In this document: one piece after another, positions 6,536-15,784 of the stretch
Layout of the letters: every line of letters begins with the position of its first letter
Numbering within the stretch: position 1 is the stretch's first letter
Assembly: GCA_004322325.1 (NCBI GenBank)
Contig: SCTP01000190.1
Location: forward strand, 1-27,646
DNA length: 27,646 bases
Origin: Gammaproteobacteria bacterium
GTDB taxonomy: Bacteria > Pseudomonadota > Gammaproteobacteria > DSM-16500
Direction: 5' to 3'
The notes under the pieces: model-generated
The model's database searches: none
What the model saw: the letters and a program-made list of their open reading frames with translations, nothing else
What the model was told of the DNA's origin: nothing
Program-made: the position numbers and the translations under genes

Positions 6536-6717
6536 AACTAATTGGGAAATTTACTGATTATTGCATACGACGCATTTTGTGAAAAGACAAAAAAATGATT
6601 GTATCTTCTTGATTAAAATAAAAATAAAAAATATAATACTTTCCGTACAGAATCACACGCATGAATATTTTTTATTAATTTATTTGATTTGAAATAGCAT
6701 GCGTAATCTGATTTCTG
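6536..6717 (+). other. AT-rich spacer between the activating site and the sRNA promoter
   Basis: No gene is visible. Long A and T tracts (around 6615-6640 and 6665-6690) make it a plausible curved or nucleoid-protein-binding segment; in Pseudomonas and Legionella the corresponding linker is also AT-rich. That functional reading is inference. Confidence 0.4.
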
Positions 6718-6723
6718 TATACT
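6718..6723 (+). promoter_or_regulatory. -10 element of the Rsm-type sRNA
   Basis: TATACT is preceded by TG, with only a poor -35 (TAGCAT at 6695-6700, spacer 17). A weak -35 fits a promoter that depends on an activator. It predicts transcription starting near 6730. Confidence 0.55.
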
Positions 6724-6729
6724 TGATTT

Positions 6730-6874
6730 CGTAGTCACGGATGGCTACTCTCGCAAAAAAGGACTTGTGCAACCACTCCTCGTTTTGTGTGTTCAGGGAC
6801 GGTATTTTTGGCATGGATTGCCAGACCTGAGTTGAGCATGTATAGGCGGTACTTCCCAGTACCGCCTTTTTTTT
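6730..6874 (+). ncRNA. Rsm/Csr-type regulatory RNA (RsmY/RsmZ-like)
   Basis: An approximately 145-nt transcript predicted from the -10 element to the terminator. It carries four GGA motifs, all fitting ANGGAN: ACGGAT (6737-6742), AAGGAC (6759-6764), AGGGAC (6795-6800) and ATGGAT (6813-6818). RNAs of this class sequester CsrA/RsmA and so relieve repression of target mRNAs; in Legionella they are produced under LetA/S control during the switch to transmission. The evidence is the exact activating box, its distance, the GGA motifs and the strong terminator. No credible protein is encoded in this interval. The 5' end is approximate. Confidence 0.75.
6844..6874 (+). terminator. Rho-independent terminator of the sRNA
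   Basis: AGGCGGTAC (6844-6852) pairs perfectly with GTACCGCCT (6859-6867) around a six-base loop, followed by a run of eight T (6867-6874). Confidence 0.9.
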
Positions 6875-6892
6875 CGCCTAAAATTCGCGTGC

Positions 6893-6918
6893 AAAAAAAT
6901 TCCCGCTTTCGCGGGAAT
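6893..6918 (-). terminator. Rho-independent terminator of the topA transcript
   Basis: On the minus strand ATTCCCGC and GCGGGAAT form an 8-bp stem around GAAA, followed by a run of T (plus-strand A at 6893-6899). It begins 5 bases after the topA stop and is convergent with the sRNA terminator. Confidence 0.88.
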
Positions 6919-6923
6919 CACTT

Positions 6924-9221
6924 TTATCCTTGCACTTCTTCCACCTGCTTCGTATACCCACACGTTTGCCGCGGACACACCAACTCTGTTCCACGCCGTT
7001 TGGTTTTCTTCACCGTTAACATCGGCCACGCACATTTTGGACAGCTCTGGTTAATCGGTTCATTCCAAATCGCATATTTGCAATCAGGATAACGCGAGCA
7101 TGAGAAGAACACACGACCACGGCGTGATTGGCGTTTGACTATTTTTCCCTGCTTACATTCAGGGCATTCCACCCCTGTGTCCGCCGGCTTATTCAATGAT
7201 TCAATATGCTTACATTTAGGATAATTCCCGCAGCCAATAAACTTACCGTACCGCCCATGCTTGATTTTCAATTGACCACCACAATCAGGACAATCTCTAC
7301 CTTCGACTAATTCAGCTGCAGGCGTTTTTTCTTCTCCAGGCTGCTCTTCCATCGCACGCGTGTAAGAACAATCCGGATAACCTGTGCAGCCAATAAAACG
7401 ATCGCGTTTGCCCAGACGAATAGAAAGAGGCTTGCTGCAGTCAGGACATTTTTCATCCAGCTGTTCTTGTGTCACATCTTTGCGTTTAACCGTTTCAGCA
7501 ATATCATCCACGCGCGTTTTGAAAGGATCCCAAAAGGCTTCTAGCAATGGTACCCATTCTTTCTCACCGCGTGACACTTCGTCTAATTCATCTTCCAATC
7601 GCGCTGTGAAATCATAATCGACATAACGAGTGAAATATTGGGTTAAAAATTTACTGACGATACGACCAATATCCGTCGGACGGAATCGCTTGGCATCTTG
7701 CACCACGTATTCGCGAGTTTGCAACGTGGACACAATCGCTGCATAGGTTGACGGGCGCCCAATGCCATATTCTTCTAATGCTTTAATAAGCGTTGCATCA
7801 GAATAGCGCGGCGGCGGTTCAGTGAAATGTTGATTGCAACTAATGTCTTGCAAGGTCACTTCATCCCCTTCTTGCAACGATGGTAACAAATGTTCATCCA
7901 CCAAATCTTCTGGCTTATCATCCGACCCTTCCTGATACACGCGCATAAAACCAGGATCCATCACCGCGGAACCGGTGGAACGGAATTGATGTTGCTCGCT
8001 ACCCGCCGCCATATCGATGGTTAAGGTGTCAATCGTCGCGGAAATCATTTGTGAAGCAACCGTACGTTTCCAGATCAAATCATATAACTTAAATTGCTCC
8101 GGCGATAAATACGATTTGACGGATTCAGGCGTCCGCATCACGGACGTTGGCCTAATGGCTTCATGCGCTTCTTGTGCATTCTTCGCTTTGGTTTTATAAA
8201 GACGCGCCTCTTCCGGCAGATTATCTTTACCATACCGTTCCGTAATTAATTCACGGATCTCATTAATCGCATCTTGTGCAAGATTCACGGAGTCCGTACG
8301 CATGTAACTGATCAACCCCACGGAGCCATTTTCCAATTCCACCCCTTCATACAACTGCTGAGCAATTCGCATCGCACGTTGCACGGCAAAACCTAATTTA
8401 CGCGCCGCTTCTTGCTGCATTGTCGACGTGATAAATGGCGCAGCAGGATTGCGCTTGCGCTGCTTCCGCTCGACATGCACCACTCGCAGCTTACCTTTCG
8501 CTGCTTTCAATAATTGCGCTTTGACTTCTTCCGCGCGCTCTTGCGTCGTGATCGAAAATTGTTCTAACTTCGTGCCTTCATACACCGTCAGTCTCGCTTT
8601 GAAGGCTTTCTTCATTGCTTCCAACGCCGCTTCCAAATCCCAATATTCTTGCGTGACAAATTTTTCGATTTCTTCTTCCCGCTCGACAATCATCCGCAAC
8701 GCGGGGCTTTGCACACGGCCGGCCGACAGACCATAGCGAATCTTCTTCCATAATAAAGGTGACAGATTAAAACCCACCAAATAATCCAACGCCCGCCGTG
8801 CTTGTTGCGCATTCACTAATTCCATCGAGATATCGCGCGGGTTTTGTACGGCAGATTGAACAGCGGATTTGGTGATTTCATTGAACACAATACGATGTAC
8901 TGGTTTCTTACTTAAAGCCTTTTTATCTTTCAGAATGGTATAAATATGCCACGAGATAGCTTCTCCTTCACGATCAGGGTCAGTCGCGAGATAGAGTGCA
9001 TCTGCTTTTTTCATGGCGCTGATAATGGCAGCGACGTGTTTTTCATTCTTTTCAATTAATTCATAACGCATCGCAAAATGATGCGCAGGATCCACCGCCC
9101 CTTCTTTCGGGAGCAAATCCCGAACGTGGCCATAAGATGCCATGATCATAAAATCCGGGCCAAGATACTTTTTAATAGTTTTCGCCTTTGCTGGCGACTC
9201 AACGATGACAAGGTTACTCAT
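6924..9221 (-). CDS. topA: DNA topoisomerase I
   Basis: A 765-residue type IA topoisomerase that relaxes negative supercoils. The Toprim domain starts LVIVESPAKAKTIKKYL with E8, and has DPDREGEAIS (81-90). The active-site tyrosine is Y306 in SYMRTDS. SAGRVQSPALR (166-176) and GIGRPSTYA are further family blocks. The C terminus has four zinc-ribbon-like modules: three with paired CP-C and C--YP-C and a last, variant CPKC...CPRQTCGY. Length and domain order are close to the proteobacterial enzyme, shorter than E. coli (865 aa) at the C-terminal end. It is the last gene of the minus-strand series and is followed by a terminator. Confidence 0.97.
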   Translation of the reverse strand: MSNLVIVESPAKAKTIKKYLGPDFMIMASYGHVRDLLPKEGAVDPAHHFAMRYELIEKNEKHVAAIISAMKKADALYLATDPDREGEAISWHIYTILKDKKALSKKPVHRIVFNEITKSAVQSAVQNPRDISMELVNAQQARRALDYLVGFNLSPLLWKKIRYGLSAGRVQSPALRMIVEREEEIEKFVTQEYWDLEAALEAMKKAFKARLTVYEGTKLEQFSITTQERAEEVKAQLLKAAKGKLRVVHVERKQRKRNPAAPFITSTMQQEAARKLGFAVQRAMRIAQQLYEGVELENGSVGLISYMRTDSVNLAQDAINEIRELITERYGKDNLPEEARLYKTKAKNAQEAHEAIRPTSVMRTPESVKSYLSPEQFKLYDLIWKRTVASQMISATIDTLTIDMAAGSEQHQFRSTGSAVMDPGFMRVYQEGSDDKPEDLVDEHLLPSLQEGDEVTLQDISCNQHFTEPPPRYSDATLIKALEEYGIGRPSTYAAIVSTLQTREYVVQDAKRFRPTDIGRIVSKFLTQYFTRYVDYDFTARLEDELDEVSRGEKEWVPLLEAFWDPFKTRVDDIAETVKRKDVTQEQLDEKCPDCSKPLSIRLGKRDRFIGCTGYPDCSYTRAMEEQPGEEKTPAAELVEGRDCPDCGGQLKIKHGRYGKFIGCGNYPKCKHIESLNKPADTGVECPECKQGKIVKRQSRRGRVFFSCSRYPDCKYAIWNEPINQSCPKCAWPMLTVKKTKRRGTELVCPRQTCGYTKQVEEVQG

Positions 9222-9282
9222 GGAAATAAGAATTCCTTAAGAATTGACAATAGCAGTATAGCCTAAAATTTATTTTTGGAGA

Positions 9283-9750
9283 TTAATGTAATACATCGAA
9301 TGCATCCGATAGGATCATATCTTGCAACAAAGACAGTGCCGCTTTTTTGTCCGGTTGATTAAATAATGCGATTAAAACCACCCACTTAATGCGACCCATA
9401 TCCACTTCACGGGGGTCTAACGCCATTAATCGATCAATGACAATCTCACGCGTCATGGGATCCAGAATGCCCAATTGTTCAAGATAAAGGAGGAAACCAC
9501 GACCTTCCATCCCTAACCGTTCGCCTTCTTCAGGCGCATAGTGGCGGATGGCATGCGCGGTTAATTGCGGGCCCGCTTGCACGGTTTCTTGGACGCGGGT
9601 TAATCCATCGAGCCAATCCAGGGCACGGCCAATTTCACCACGGTGAAATCCAGCCAATTCCAGCTCGGAGACAACGGTGGCTTGATCTACATTCAAGGCC
9701 ACACTGCCATCCATATAATTTTCAAAAAGATACATTAAAATTTCGAACAT
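9283..9750 (-). CDS. smg: Smg / DUF494 family protein
   Basis: A 155-residue protein matching the Smg family in length and sequence (MFEILMYLFENYM at the start, ELELAGFHRGEIGRALDWL, EGERLGMEGRGFL, and the closing KWVVLIALFNQPD). The molecular function is not known; the gene is commonly found next to dprA and topA in gammaproteobacteria, and that order is kept here. It begins 17 bases downstream of dprA and ends 61 bases before topA. Confidence 0.93.
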   Translation of the reverse strand: MFEILMYLFENYMDGSVALNVDQATVVSELELAGFHRGEIGRALDWLDGLTRVQETVQAGPQLTAHAIRHYAPEEGERLGMEGRGFLLYLEQLGILDPMTREIVIDRLMALDPREVDMGRIKWVVLIALFNQPDKKAALSLLQDMILSDAFDVLH

Positions 9751-9767
9751 ATAGTTGATAATCCACC

Positions 9768-10871
9768 TTACTGATTCGTCTCTGAACGGACGTATCCACC
9801 GGGTACCGATTGGATCACGCCGTGCAATTCCAATGTTAAGAGCATGGAGGAAACTGTACTGACAGTCAATCCGGTGCGCAATATTATCACATCCAATGAA
9901 GTGATTTCATGACCAATATGGTCATAGAGTTGCTGATGGTCAAGCGGTAAGCCATCGAGAGACGATGACTTGGCAACGGGGGCAGCAACAGCTTGGAGGG
10001 CGCCTAATTCTTCTAATATATCGGCAGCAGATTCGACTAATTTAGCACCTTCTTTAATAAGGTGATGACAGCCGCGTGCCAATGGCTGATGGATGGAACC
10101 GGGAATAGCAAATACTTCGCGGCCTTGCTCGAGGGCAAGTCGAGCAGTAATGAGAGAACCGCTTTTGAGTGCGGCCTCGACCACTAAGACGCCGATACTC
10201 AATCCGCCGATGATCCGATTGCGGCGCGGGAAGTTTGAAGGATGGGCAGGGAGAGGAAGAGGAAATTCAGAAATCACCGCACCGTGATATTGGATGATGT
10301 CTTCAACGAGGGTGCGATGGGCCGCGGGATACGTATGATGCAAGCCGGTCCCCGCCACGCCAATGGTTATTCCTTTTGCAGATAAGGCGCCGCGATGACT
10401 CGCCCCATCGATGCCTAATGCTAAACCGCTGGTGATAGCAAAACCCGCCTCAGCCAAATGATGTGCAAAACTTTCGGCATTTTTTATCCCATAAGACGTG
10501 GCATGACGTGAACCAACAAGAGCGAGCTGGACGTGGGATAAGGCTTGCGGATTGCCGCGCAAATAGAGAACGATGGGTGGATCGGAAATTTCTTTCAACA
10601 AAGGCGGATACGCTGCATCATCCAGCGTGATAATGGCATGATGATCTGTTTGCGACCAAGTGAGTGCTTGTTCAACCGCTTTCCAATCGGGCTGTTGTAA
10701 ATGCGGAATATGTTTTTGCGCAATGCCTGCGGCTATCCAATCATCCGTTGAAGCGCGGAACAAGGTTTCGATATCAGGAAAATGCTCCAACCATCGCATG
10801 AGCGTACGCGGCCCGACGTTGGGTAGATGATGTGCAGCTAGCCAATAGGGTAAAGAAAAAGGTGTACTCAT
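9768..10871 (-). CDS. dprA: DNA-processing protein DprA (Smf)
   Basis: A 367-residue single-strand DNA-binding protein that loads RecA during natural transformation. The Rossmann-like core has VGSRHATSYG, SGLALGIDGASHRGAL, GTGLHHTYPAAHRTL and SEFPLP..HPSNFPRRNRIIGGLS. An N-terminal helical segment (LPNVGPRTLMRWLE) resembles the SAM/HhH part and the C terminus has a winged-helix DML1-like domain (LDVIILRTGLTVSTVSSMLLTLEL). The ATGA overlap with gshB shows translational coupling. Presence of dprA is compatible with competence but does not prove it. Confidence 0.96.
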   Translation of the reverse strand: MSTPFSLPYWLAAHHLPNVGPRTLMRWLEHFPDIETLFRASTDDWIAAGIAQKHIPHLQQPDWKAVEQALTWSQTDHHAIITLDDAAYPPLLKEISDPPIVLYLRGNPQALSHVQLALVGSRHATSYGIKNAESFAHHLAEAGFAITSGLALGIDGASHRGALSAKGITIGVAGTGLHHTYPAAHRTLVEDIIQYHGAVISEFPLPLPAHPSNFPRRNRIIGGLSIGVLVVEAALKSGSLITARLALEQGREVFAIPGSIHQPLARGCHHLIKEGAKLVESAADILEELGALQAVAAPVAKSSSLDGLPLDHQQLYDHIGHEITSLDVIILRTGLTVSTVSSMLLTLELHGVIQSVPGGYVRSETNQ

Positions 10872-11803
10872 ATAATAGCATCCAACAACATCCCTGCGAT
10901 ATTTAAGCCTGTTCCGGCATCAATCTCACGAATGCATGTCGGACTGGTAACATTGATTTCTGTTAAATAATCACCAATGATATCTAAGCCAACAAAATAC
11001 AACCCTCGCTCTCGCAACATTGGCCCCACTTGCGCGCAAATGAAACGATCACGTTCAGACAAAGGCTGCACAACACCTTTCGCCCCCACCGCCAGATTGC
11101 CACGCCAATCACGCCCTTGCGGAACACGGGCCAGCGCATGAGGGACAGCCTCGCCGTTAATCAGCAAAATGCGTTTATCGCCCTGTTTGATTTCCGGAAT
11201 AAACCGCTGCGCCATGATGTAATTCGTTTCACCTTGCGTGAGTGTTTCGAAAATCACATTCGCATTCACTTCTCCTTCCCTCACACGAAAGACCGATGTC
11301 CCACCCATGCTGTTTAATGGTTTACACACGACATCACCCTGCTCTTGCCAAAAAGTGTGTAATTTTTCTATCGATTGTGTCACCAAGGTCGGTGGTGTGC
11401 AGTCTGGAAAATAAGTGGTATATAATTTTTCATTTGCATCACGCAACGCTTGTGGCCGATTCACCACGGTCACACCCAAGCGTTCTGCCTGCTCTAAAAT
11501 ATACGTCGTATAAATATAAGTCTCATTAAACGGCGGATCTTTGCGCATTAAAATAACATCTAATTCAGCCAACGCCAGATGCTTTTCTGCCTGCCATTCA
11601 AACCATCGCTGCGGATCACGAAAAACACGCATCCGACGAGCATCGCCATAAGGGACACCATCGCGTAAAAATAAATTGGCTTGTTCGAAATAATAAATTT
11701 CCCAGCCTCGTGCTTCTGCTTCCCATAACATCGCTAACGTGCTGTCTTTTTGATACTGGATCGATCCGATTAGATCCATTACCACCCCTAATCGTATTGT
11801 CAT
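10868..11803 (-). CDS. gshB: Glutathione synthase
   Basis: A 311-residue ATP-grasp enzyme joining gamma-glutamylcysteine and glycine. The N terminus has VVMDLIGSIQYQKDSTLAML, typical of bacterial GshB; then LMRKDPPFNETYIYTTYILE, the ATP-grasp KPLNSMGGTSVFRV and the C-terminal INVTSPTCIREID. Its length matches E. coli GshB (316 aa). It overlaps both neighbours by ATGA (gshA upstream, dprA downstream), so it is in one transcript with gshA, completing the glutathione pathway. Confidence 0.97.
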   Translation of the reverse strand: MTIRLGVVMDLIGSIQYQKDSTLAMLWEAEARGWEIYYFEQANLFLRDGVPYGDARRMRVFRDPQRWFEWQAEKHLALAELDVILMRKDPPFNETYIYTTYILEQAERLGVTVVNRPQALRDANEKLYTTYFPDCTPPTLVTQSIEKLHTFWQEQGDVVCKPLNSMGGTSVFRVREGEVNANVIFETLTQGETNYIMAQRFIPEIKQGDKRILLINGEAVPHALARVPQGRDWRGNLAVGAKGVVQPLSERDRFICAQVGPMLRERGLYFVGLDIIGDYLTEINVTSPTCIREIDAGTGLNIAGMLLDAII

Positions 11804-13104
11804 ATCGATTTTTTCGCCTGCTCGTTAATTTCTCGTGCCGCCGCTAACATGCTTAACTGGGCCACCACACCGTAAGTATAAAACCGATTTTGACACGCAT
11901 CTGGATCCATCTCTTCATTGGGATCATTACAAGTTTGAGAAAAAGCGAGCGGCTCAAAATGCATGCCGGGAGCATTTAAGTTTTCATCCACACCACGTTC
12001 TTTGTGTACGCGATAAAACCCGCCCACGACACATTCTCCCCACAGATACACCACCGGTTCCGCTACCGCTTGCTCTGGTCCAATCGTTTCAAACGTATAA
12101 ACACCTTCTTGAATAATGACACGATGCACCGGCTGACCACCTTTTGTCATCGACATGCGTGTCCGCTGTTTGCGATTCATTGATTTGAGCTCTTCAACAT
12201 TGCGCACCGTCATCACCGCCATACCGTAAGTACCTGCATCCGCTTTCACAATCAAAAATGGTTGATGAGGAATATTATATTCTGCATATTTGGCTTTGAT
12301 TTCGGCAAATAATTTTTCGGCATTAATCACCAAACATTCCATCCCTTCTTGTTGCATAAAATCAATGCGACCACAGTGCCGAAAAAGCGGCGCGATCAGC
12401 CAAGGATCAATATCGACTTTTTTCGCAAATTCTTCTACGACACCGGCATAATACTGAAAATGCTCGGATTTCAATCGCTGGCTCCAACCTAATTCGGCTG
12501 GCGGAATTAATGGTGTCTTGAGATGGCGTAAGATATCAGGGATACCTTCGGAAAGATCGTTATTTAGCAAAATTAGATCGGGCGTAAAATCGGCAAGGTG
12601 TAATTCATCTTGTTGACGCCGTAATGGTTCAATCACCACTTTTTTACCGGAAGGTAATACGATATCCATCGGTGTTTTAATATCTTCAATCAAGGTTCCT
12701 AACCGCACTTCAAATTGCGCTTGCGTTAAAATAGTCTGCAAGATGTGTACATTTTCCCAATAAAGCAAATTACGCGTATGACTCTCCGGAATAATCATAA
12801 TACGCTTTGCCTCAGGGATGAATTGATGAATCACTTTTGCGGCTGATTTAATCGCTAAGGATAAAAAATCAGGATTAAGATTATTAAAACCCGCGGGAAA
12901 TAAATTCATATCAATCGGTGCTAGCTTAAAACCTGCATTGCGCAAATCGACGGAACCGTACACCGGCGGAGTCGTCAACTGCCATTGCTGATGAAACCAC
13001 TCATCAATCATGCGATGACGGCTCAGAAAATGTCGCTCAAGAAAACGCAGCGGTTCAACAAACGTGGTATTGAGTTGAGGGATGATAAGAGAATTCGCCA
13101 ACAT
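11800..13104 (-). CDS. gshA: Glutamate-cysteine ligase (ferrooxidans-type GshA)
   Basis: A 434-residue enzyme making gamma-glutamylcysteine, the first step of glutathione synthesis. The sequence matches the proteobacterial GshA class distinct from the E. coli GshA fold: VYGSVDLRNAGFKLAPIDMNLFPAGFNNL near the N terminus, KADAGTYGMAVMTV (ATP-grasp-like) in the middle, YLWGECVVGGFYR and a C-terminal MDPDACQNRFYTYGVVAQLSMLAAA. AAGGA precedes the ATG by 6 bases. It lies 12 bases after dsbD and overlaps gshB by ATGA. Confidence 0.93.
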   Translation of the reverse strand: MLANSLIIPQLNTTFVEPLRFLERHFLSRHRMIDEWFHQQWQLTTPPVYGSVDLRNAGFKLAPIDMNLFPAGFNNLNPDFLSLAIKSAAKVIHQFIPEAKRIMIIPESHTRNLLYWENVHILQTILTQAQFEVRLGTLIEDIKTPMDIVLPSGKKVVIEPLRRQQDELHLADFTPDLILLNNDLSEGIPDILRHLKTPLIPPAELGWSQRLKSEHFQYYAGVVEEFAKKVDIDPWLIAPLFRHCGRIDFMQQEGMECLVINAEKLFAEIKAKYAEYNIPHQPFLIVKADAGTYGMAVMTVRNVEELKSMNRKQRTRMSMTKGGQPVHRVIIQEGVYTFETIGPEQAVAEPVVYLWGECVVGGFYRVHKERGVDENLNAPGMHFEPLAFSQTCNDPNEEMDPDACQNRFYTYGVVAQLSMLAAAREINEQAKKSI

Positions 13105-13116
13105 TTTTTTTCCTTG

Positions 13117-14670
13117 TTATGAGTGAACGATATGAAGTCGGCCTAAAAATTCATTGGCATTCACTTCGCCAATGATACGATTGGTATTGATTTCTTGCCC
13201 ATTGGCATCAAAAAATAATACCGTGGGTGGCGCAATCACTTCATATTGTTTCATTAATGCTTCATCAGCGGCTGTATTATCGGATAAATCGGCTCGTAAT
13301 AAAACATACGGTTTTAAGGCTTGTTTCACGATGGTTGAGTGAAAAACACGGTTATCCATCGCCACACAAGATTCGCACCAATCAGCATAAAAATCCAGCA
13401 TCACCGGTTTGTGAGCAGCTCGCGCCGCTAACAACTGTTGGTTGAGACTGGCGACATCGCGGATGATGATAAAATGGGTAGCAGGAGGCGTCACGAAAGG
13501 AGTGATCACGCCAGGGGATACGCGTGAGGCCAACCAAATCGCCATGGCGATCATGATCACCCCCATTAATTTTTCGACGGCTTTCATCCACGGACCGCTT
13601 TTCGGCAGCCATTGCTTTGTTGAAATGCCAATTAGCAAAAGCGGTAGACCCATACCGAATCCCATCGCAAATAAAGCACTGGCACCAAGCACCAGATTAC
13701 CCGTCTGACCAATGTACATCAGCACGCCAACGAGCGGTGCTGTGACGCATGGAGATAGGATGAAAGTGGAAAATAAGCCCATCAAAAATACACTCACGTA
13801 AGTACCACCTTGTTGATGCGCCGTGAGCTTGAAAAGAGATTGTTGCAGGAAGCGTGGAACACGCAGTGTGTAAAAACCGAAGAGAGAAAAAGCAAGTAAG
13901 ATGAATATCATACTCATGGAGATAATCGCCCACGGCTGTTGCAGCCAGACTTGCAGAGAATTGCCCATCGTCGCGGCGGCTAATCCGATGAAGGCATAAG
14001 CAAGAGCCATGCCAACGACATAAGTTAACGTCAGCAAGAAAGCTTTTTTGGTGCTCATCTGCTGTTTTTGGCCAACGATGATGCTTGTCACAATTGGAAT
14101 CATGGGTAACACGCAAGGGGTAAAGGCTAGTAATAAACCTAAGCCCGTAAATAAGAACCATATCACTGGCAAATGCTGTGTTTGGAGCGCATTTTGCACG
14201 CCATGTTGATCGGTTAACAGAGAAGATGAAGATACTGAACCAGTGGCTAAATTTAATAAAACACTTTTATGCGTGGGAGGATAGCAAAAACCATCTTGCG
14301 CACAGCCTTGATATTCCACATTTAATTGTACTTGCTGTGCTGACGCATTTAATACAATCGGAATACTTAAATAGTTGGAGTAAATTTCGTGCCGGGTATG
14401 GTTGCGATCGTATTTTAAATCGCCTTGTGGATAATGAATATCCGCTGCAATAGCAGGCTGTAAGGTAACGTGGGTACGTTTTGTATAAAGATAATAACCA
14501 GGGGCAATACGCCAATTCGCAAAAATTTCATTCGAGTGACTAACAGAAGCAGAAAAAGTAAAAGCTTCATCCACTGGTAAAGGCGGTGCTATCGCAAAAG
14601 CGAGTTGTCCAGTAAAGAAGAAATAGCCTATGACGATAAAAATAAAAAACCAACCTCGTCTATTCTGCAT
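13117..14670 (-). CDS. dsbD: Thiol:disulfide interchange protein DsbD (short form)
   Basis: A 517-residue inner-membrane protein moving electrons from cytosolic thioredoxin to periplasmic thiols. A signal peptide is followed by the alpha domain with CAQDGFC (C123/C129), a membrane domain with CVLPMIP (C186) and [10 protein letters not shown] (C308), and a C-terminal thioredoxin gamma domain with WCESC (C432/C435). All three cysteine pairs needed for the relay are present. The membrane part shows about six helices and passes from WLASRV directly to the gamma domain, so it lacks the last two helices of the eight in E. coli DsbD, which explains the 48-residue shortfall. It overlaps hemE by 11 bases. 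Confidence 0.96.
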   Translation of the reverse strand: MQNRRGWFFIFIVIGYFFFTGQLAFAIAPPLPVDEAFTFSASVSHSNEIFANWRIAPGYYLYTKRTHVTLQPAIAADIHYPQGDLKYDRNHTRHEIYSNYLSIPIVLNASAQQVQLNVEYQGCAQDGFCYPPTHKSVLLNLATGSVSSSSLLTDQHGVQNALQTQHLPVIWFLFTGLGLLLAFTPCVLPMIPIVTSIIVGQKQQMSTKKAFLLTLTYVVGMALAYAFIGLAAATMGNSLQVWLQQPWAIISMSMIFILLAFSLFGFYTLRVPRFLQQSLFKLTAHQQGGTYVSVFLMGLFSTFILSPCVTAPLVGVLMYIGQTGNLVLGASALFAMGFGMGLPLLLIGISTKQWLPKSGPWMKAVEKLMGVIMIAMAIWLASRVSPGVITPFVTPPATHFIIIRDVASLNQQLLAARAAHKPVMLDFYADWCESCVAMDNRVFHSTIVKQALKPYVLLRADLSDNTAADEALMKQYEVIAPPTVLFFDANGQEINTNRIIGEVNANEFLGRLHIVHS

Positions 14671-15748
14671 AAGGCGACCTATTGTAAGGGAGATGATACG
14701 CTTTACTCAATTCATGGACGGCATCAATCATGACACTCACATTTTCTGGCGGTACATCCGGTGTAATACCATGGCCCAAGTTAAATACATGCCCTTCACC
14801 TGGTCCAAATGCGTCTAATATGTTCGACACTTCTTGGCGGATGGCATGGTGCGAATCCAACAACCGAGCGGGGTTCATATTGCCTTGTAGCGCGACTTTC
14901 TTACCCACTTTCGCACGTGCTGCGTTCAAGGAAATCTCCCAATCCACACCAATTCCCTCACACCCTGCCTCCGCCATTTGCGGGAGGAAATGGCTTCCTC
15001 CTTTGGTAAATAAAATGACAGGGATCTTTCTATTATTATAATGTCTAATAAGACCAGCGATGATTTGTTTTAAGTAAAATAGGGAAAATAATTCATATTC
15101 TGGCAATGGCAGCATCCCCCCCCAGGTATCAAACAACATCACCACTTGTACGCCGGCGATAATTTGAGCGTTTAAGTGGACGCAGACGGATTTAGCTAAT
15201 GTATCCAACAACTTATGCAATAACTGGGGATTTTCTTGTTGTAATTTACGCAATAATGGGAAGCCGGGTTGTGATTTTCCTTCCACCATGTAAGCTGCTA
15301 ACGTCCAGGGGCTACCGCAAAAACCGATAAGCGGGACTTTACCGGCTAGTTCATGCTGGACGAGTTGAATGGTTTTATAAACATAATTTAACCGTTCAGG
15401 ATCAGGGACTTGTAAGCGCTGAATATCAGAAGAGTGCCGCAAAGGGCATACAAACTGGGGGCCTTGTCCTTCGCTGAAGAAAAGTCCTAATCCCATCGCA
15501 TCGGGGATGGTTAAGATGTCAGAGAAAAGGATGGCGGCATCGAGGGCAAAGCGCTGCAGAGGTTGCAAGGTCACTTCGCAGGCTAAATCAGGCGTTTTGC
15601 ACAAGCGCATAAAACTGCCTGCGCGTTCTCGCGTCGCGCGGTATTCTGGCAGGTAGCGGCCTGCCTGGCGCATAATCCAGACAGGCGTGACATCTACCGG
15701 TTCGCGGCAGAGGGCTTTGAGTAATCGGTCGTTTTTTAATGATGGCAT
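14660..15748 (-). CDS. hemE: Uroporphyrinogen decarboxylase
   Basis: A 362-residue enzyme converting uroporphyrinogen III to coproporphyrinogen III in haem synthesis. The hallmark [16 protein letters not shown] is at 22-37; [27 protein letters not shown] and [13 protein letters not shown] are further signature blocks, and [10 protein letters not shown] lies near the C terminus. It is the first gene of the minus-strand series running to topA and overlaps dsbD. Its start is 36 bases from the divergent gspC. Confidence 0.97.
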   Translation of the reverse strand: MPSLKNDRLLKALCREPVDVTPVWIMRQAGRYLPEYRATRERAGSFMRLCKTPDLACEVTLQPLQRFALDAAILFSDILTIPDAMGLGLFFSEGQGPQFVCPLRHSSDIQRLQVPDPERLNYVYKTIQLVQHELAGKVPLIGFCGSPWTLAAYMVEGKSQPGFPLLRKLQQENPQLLHKLLDTLAKSVCVHLNAQIIAGVQVVMLFDTWGGMLPLPEYELFSLFYLKQIIAGLIRHYNNRKIPVILFTKGGSHFLPQMAEAGCEGIGVDWEISLNAARAKVGKKVALQGNMNPARLLDSHHAIRQEVSNILDAFGPGEGHVFNLGHGITPDVPPENVSVMIDAVHELSKAYHLPYNRSPYAE

Positions 15749-15762
15749 GGTGCTGTATCGGA

Positions 15763-15768
15763 TATAAT
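15763..15768 (+). promoter_or_regulatory. Possible -10 element in the hemE/gspC divergent gap
   Basis: TATAAT sits in the 36-base space between the divergent starts. If used for gspC, the transcript would begin only about 10 bases before the ATG at 15785. The symmetry GATATAATATC could serve either strand. No -35 is evident, so the call is tentative. Confidence 0.3.
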
Positions 15769-15784
15769 ATCGGCGGAATTATAC

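Noticed and set aside
6730..6874. 6S RNA or 4.5S (SRP) RNA
   Set aside because: It lacks the long bulged hairpin of 6S and the conserved SRP tetraloop/GGAAGCAGCC region; the GGA motifs and GacA box fit Rsm RNA instead.
6787..7092. Plus-strand ORF of 101 aa overlapping the sRNA end and topA
   Set aside because: It runs through two terminators and into topA on the opposite strand; no binding site and no protein-like composition.
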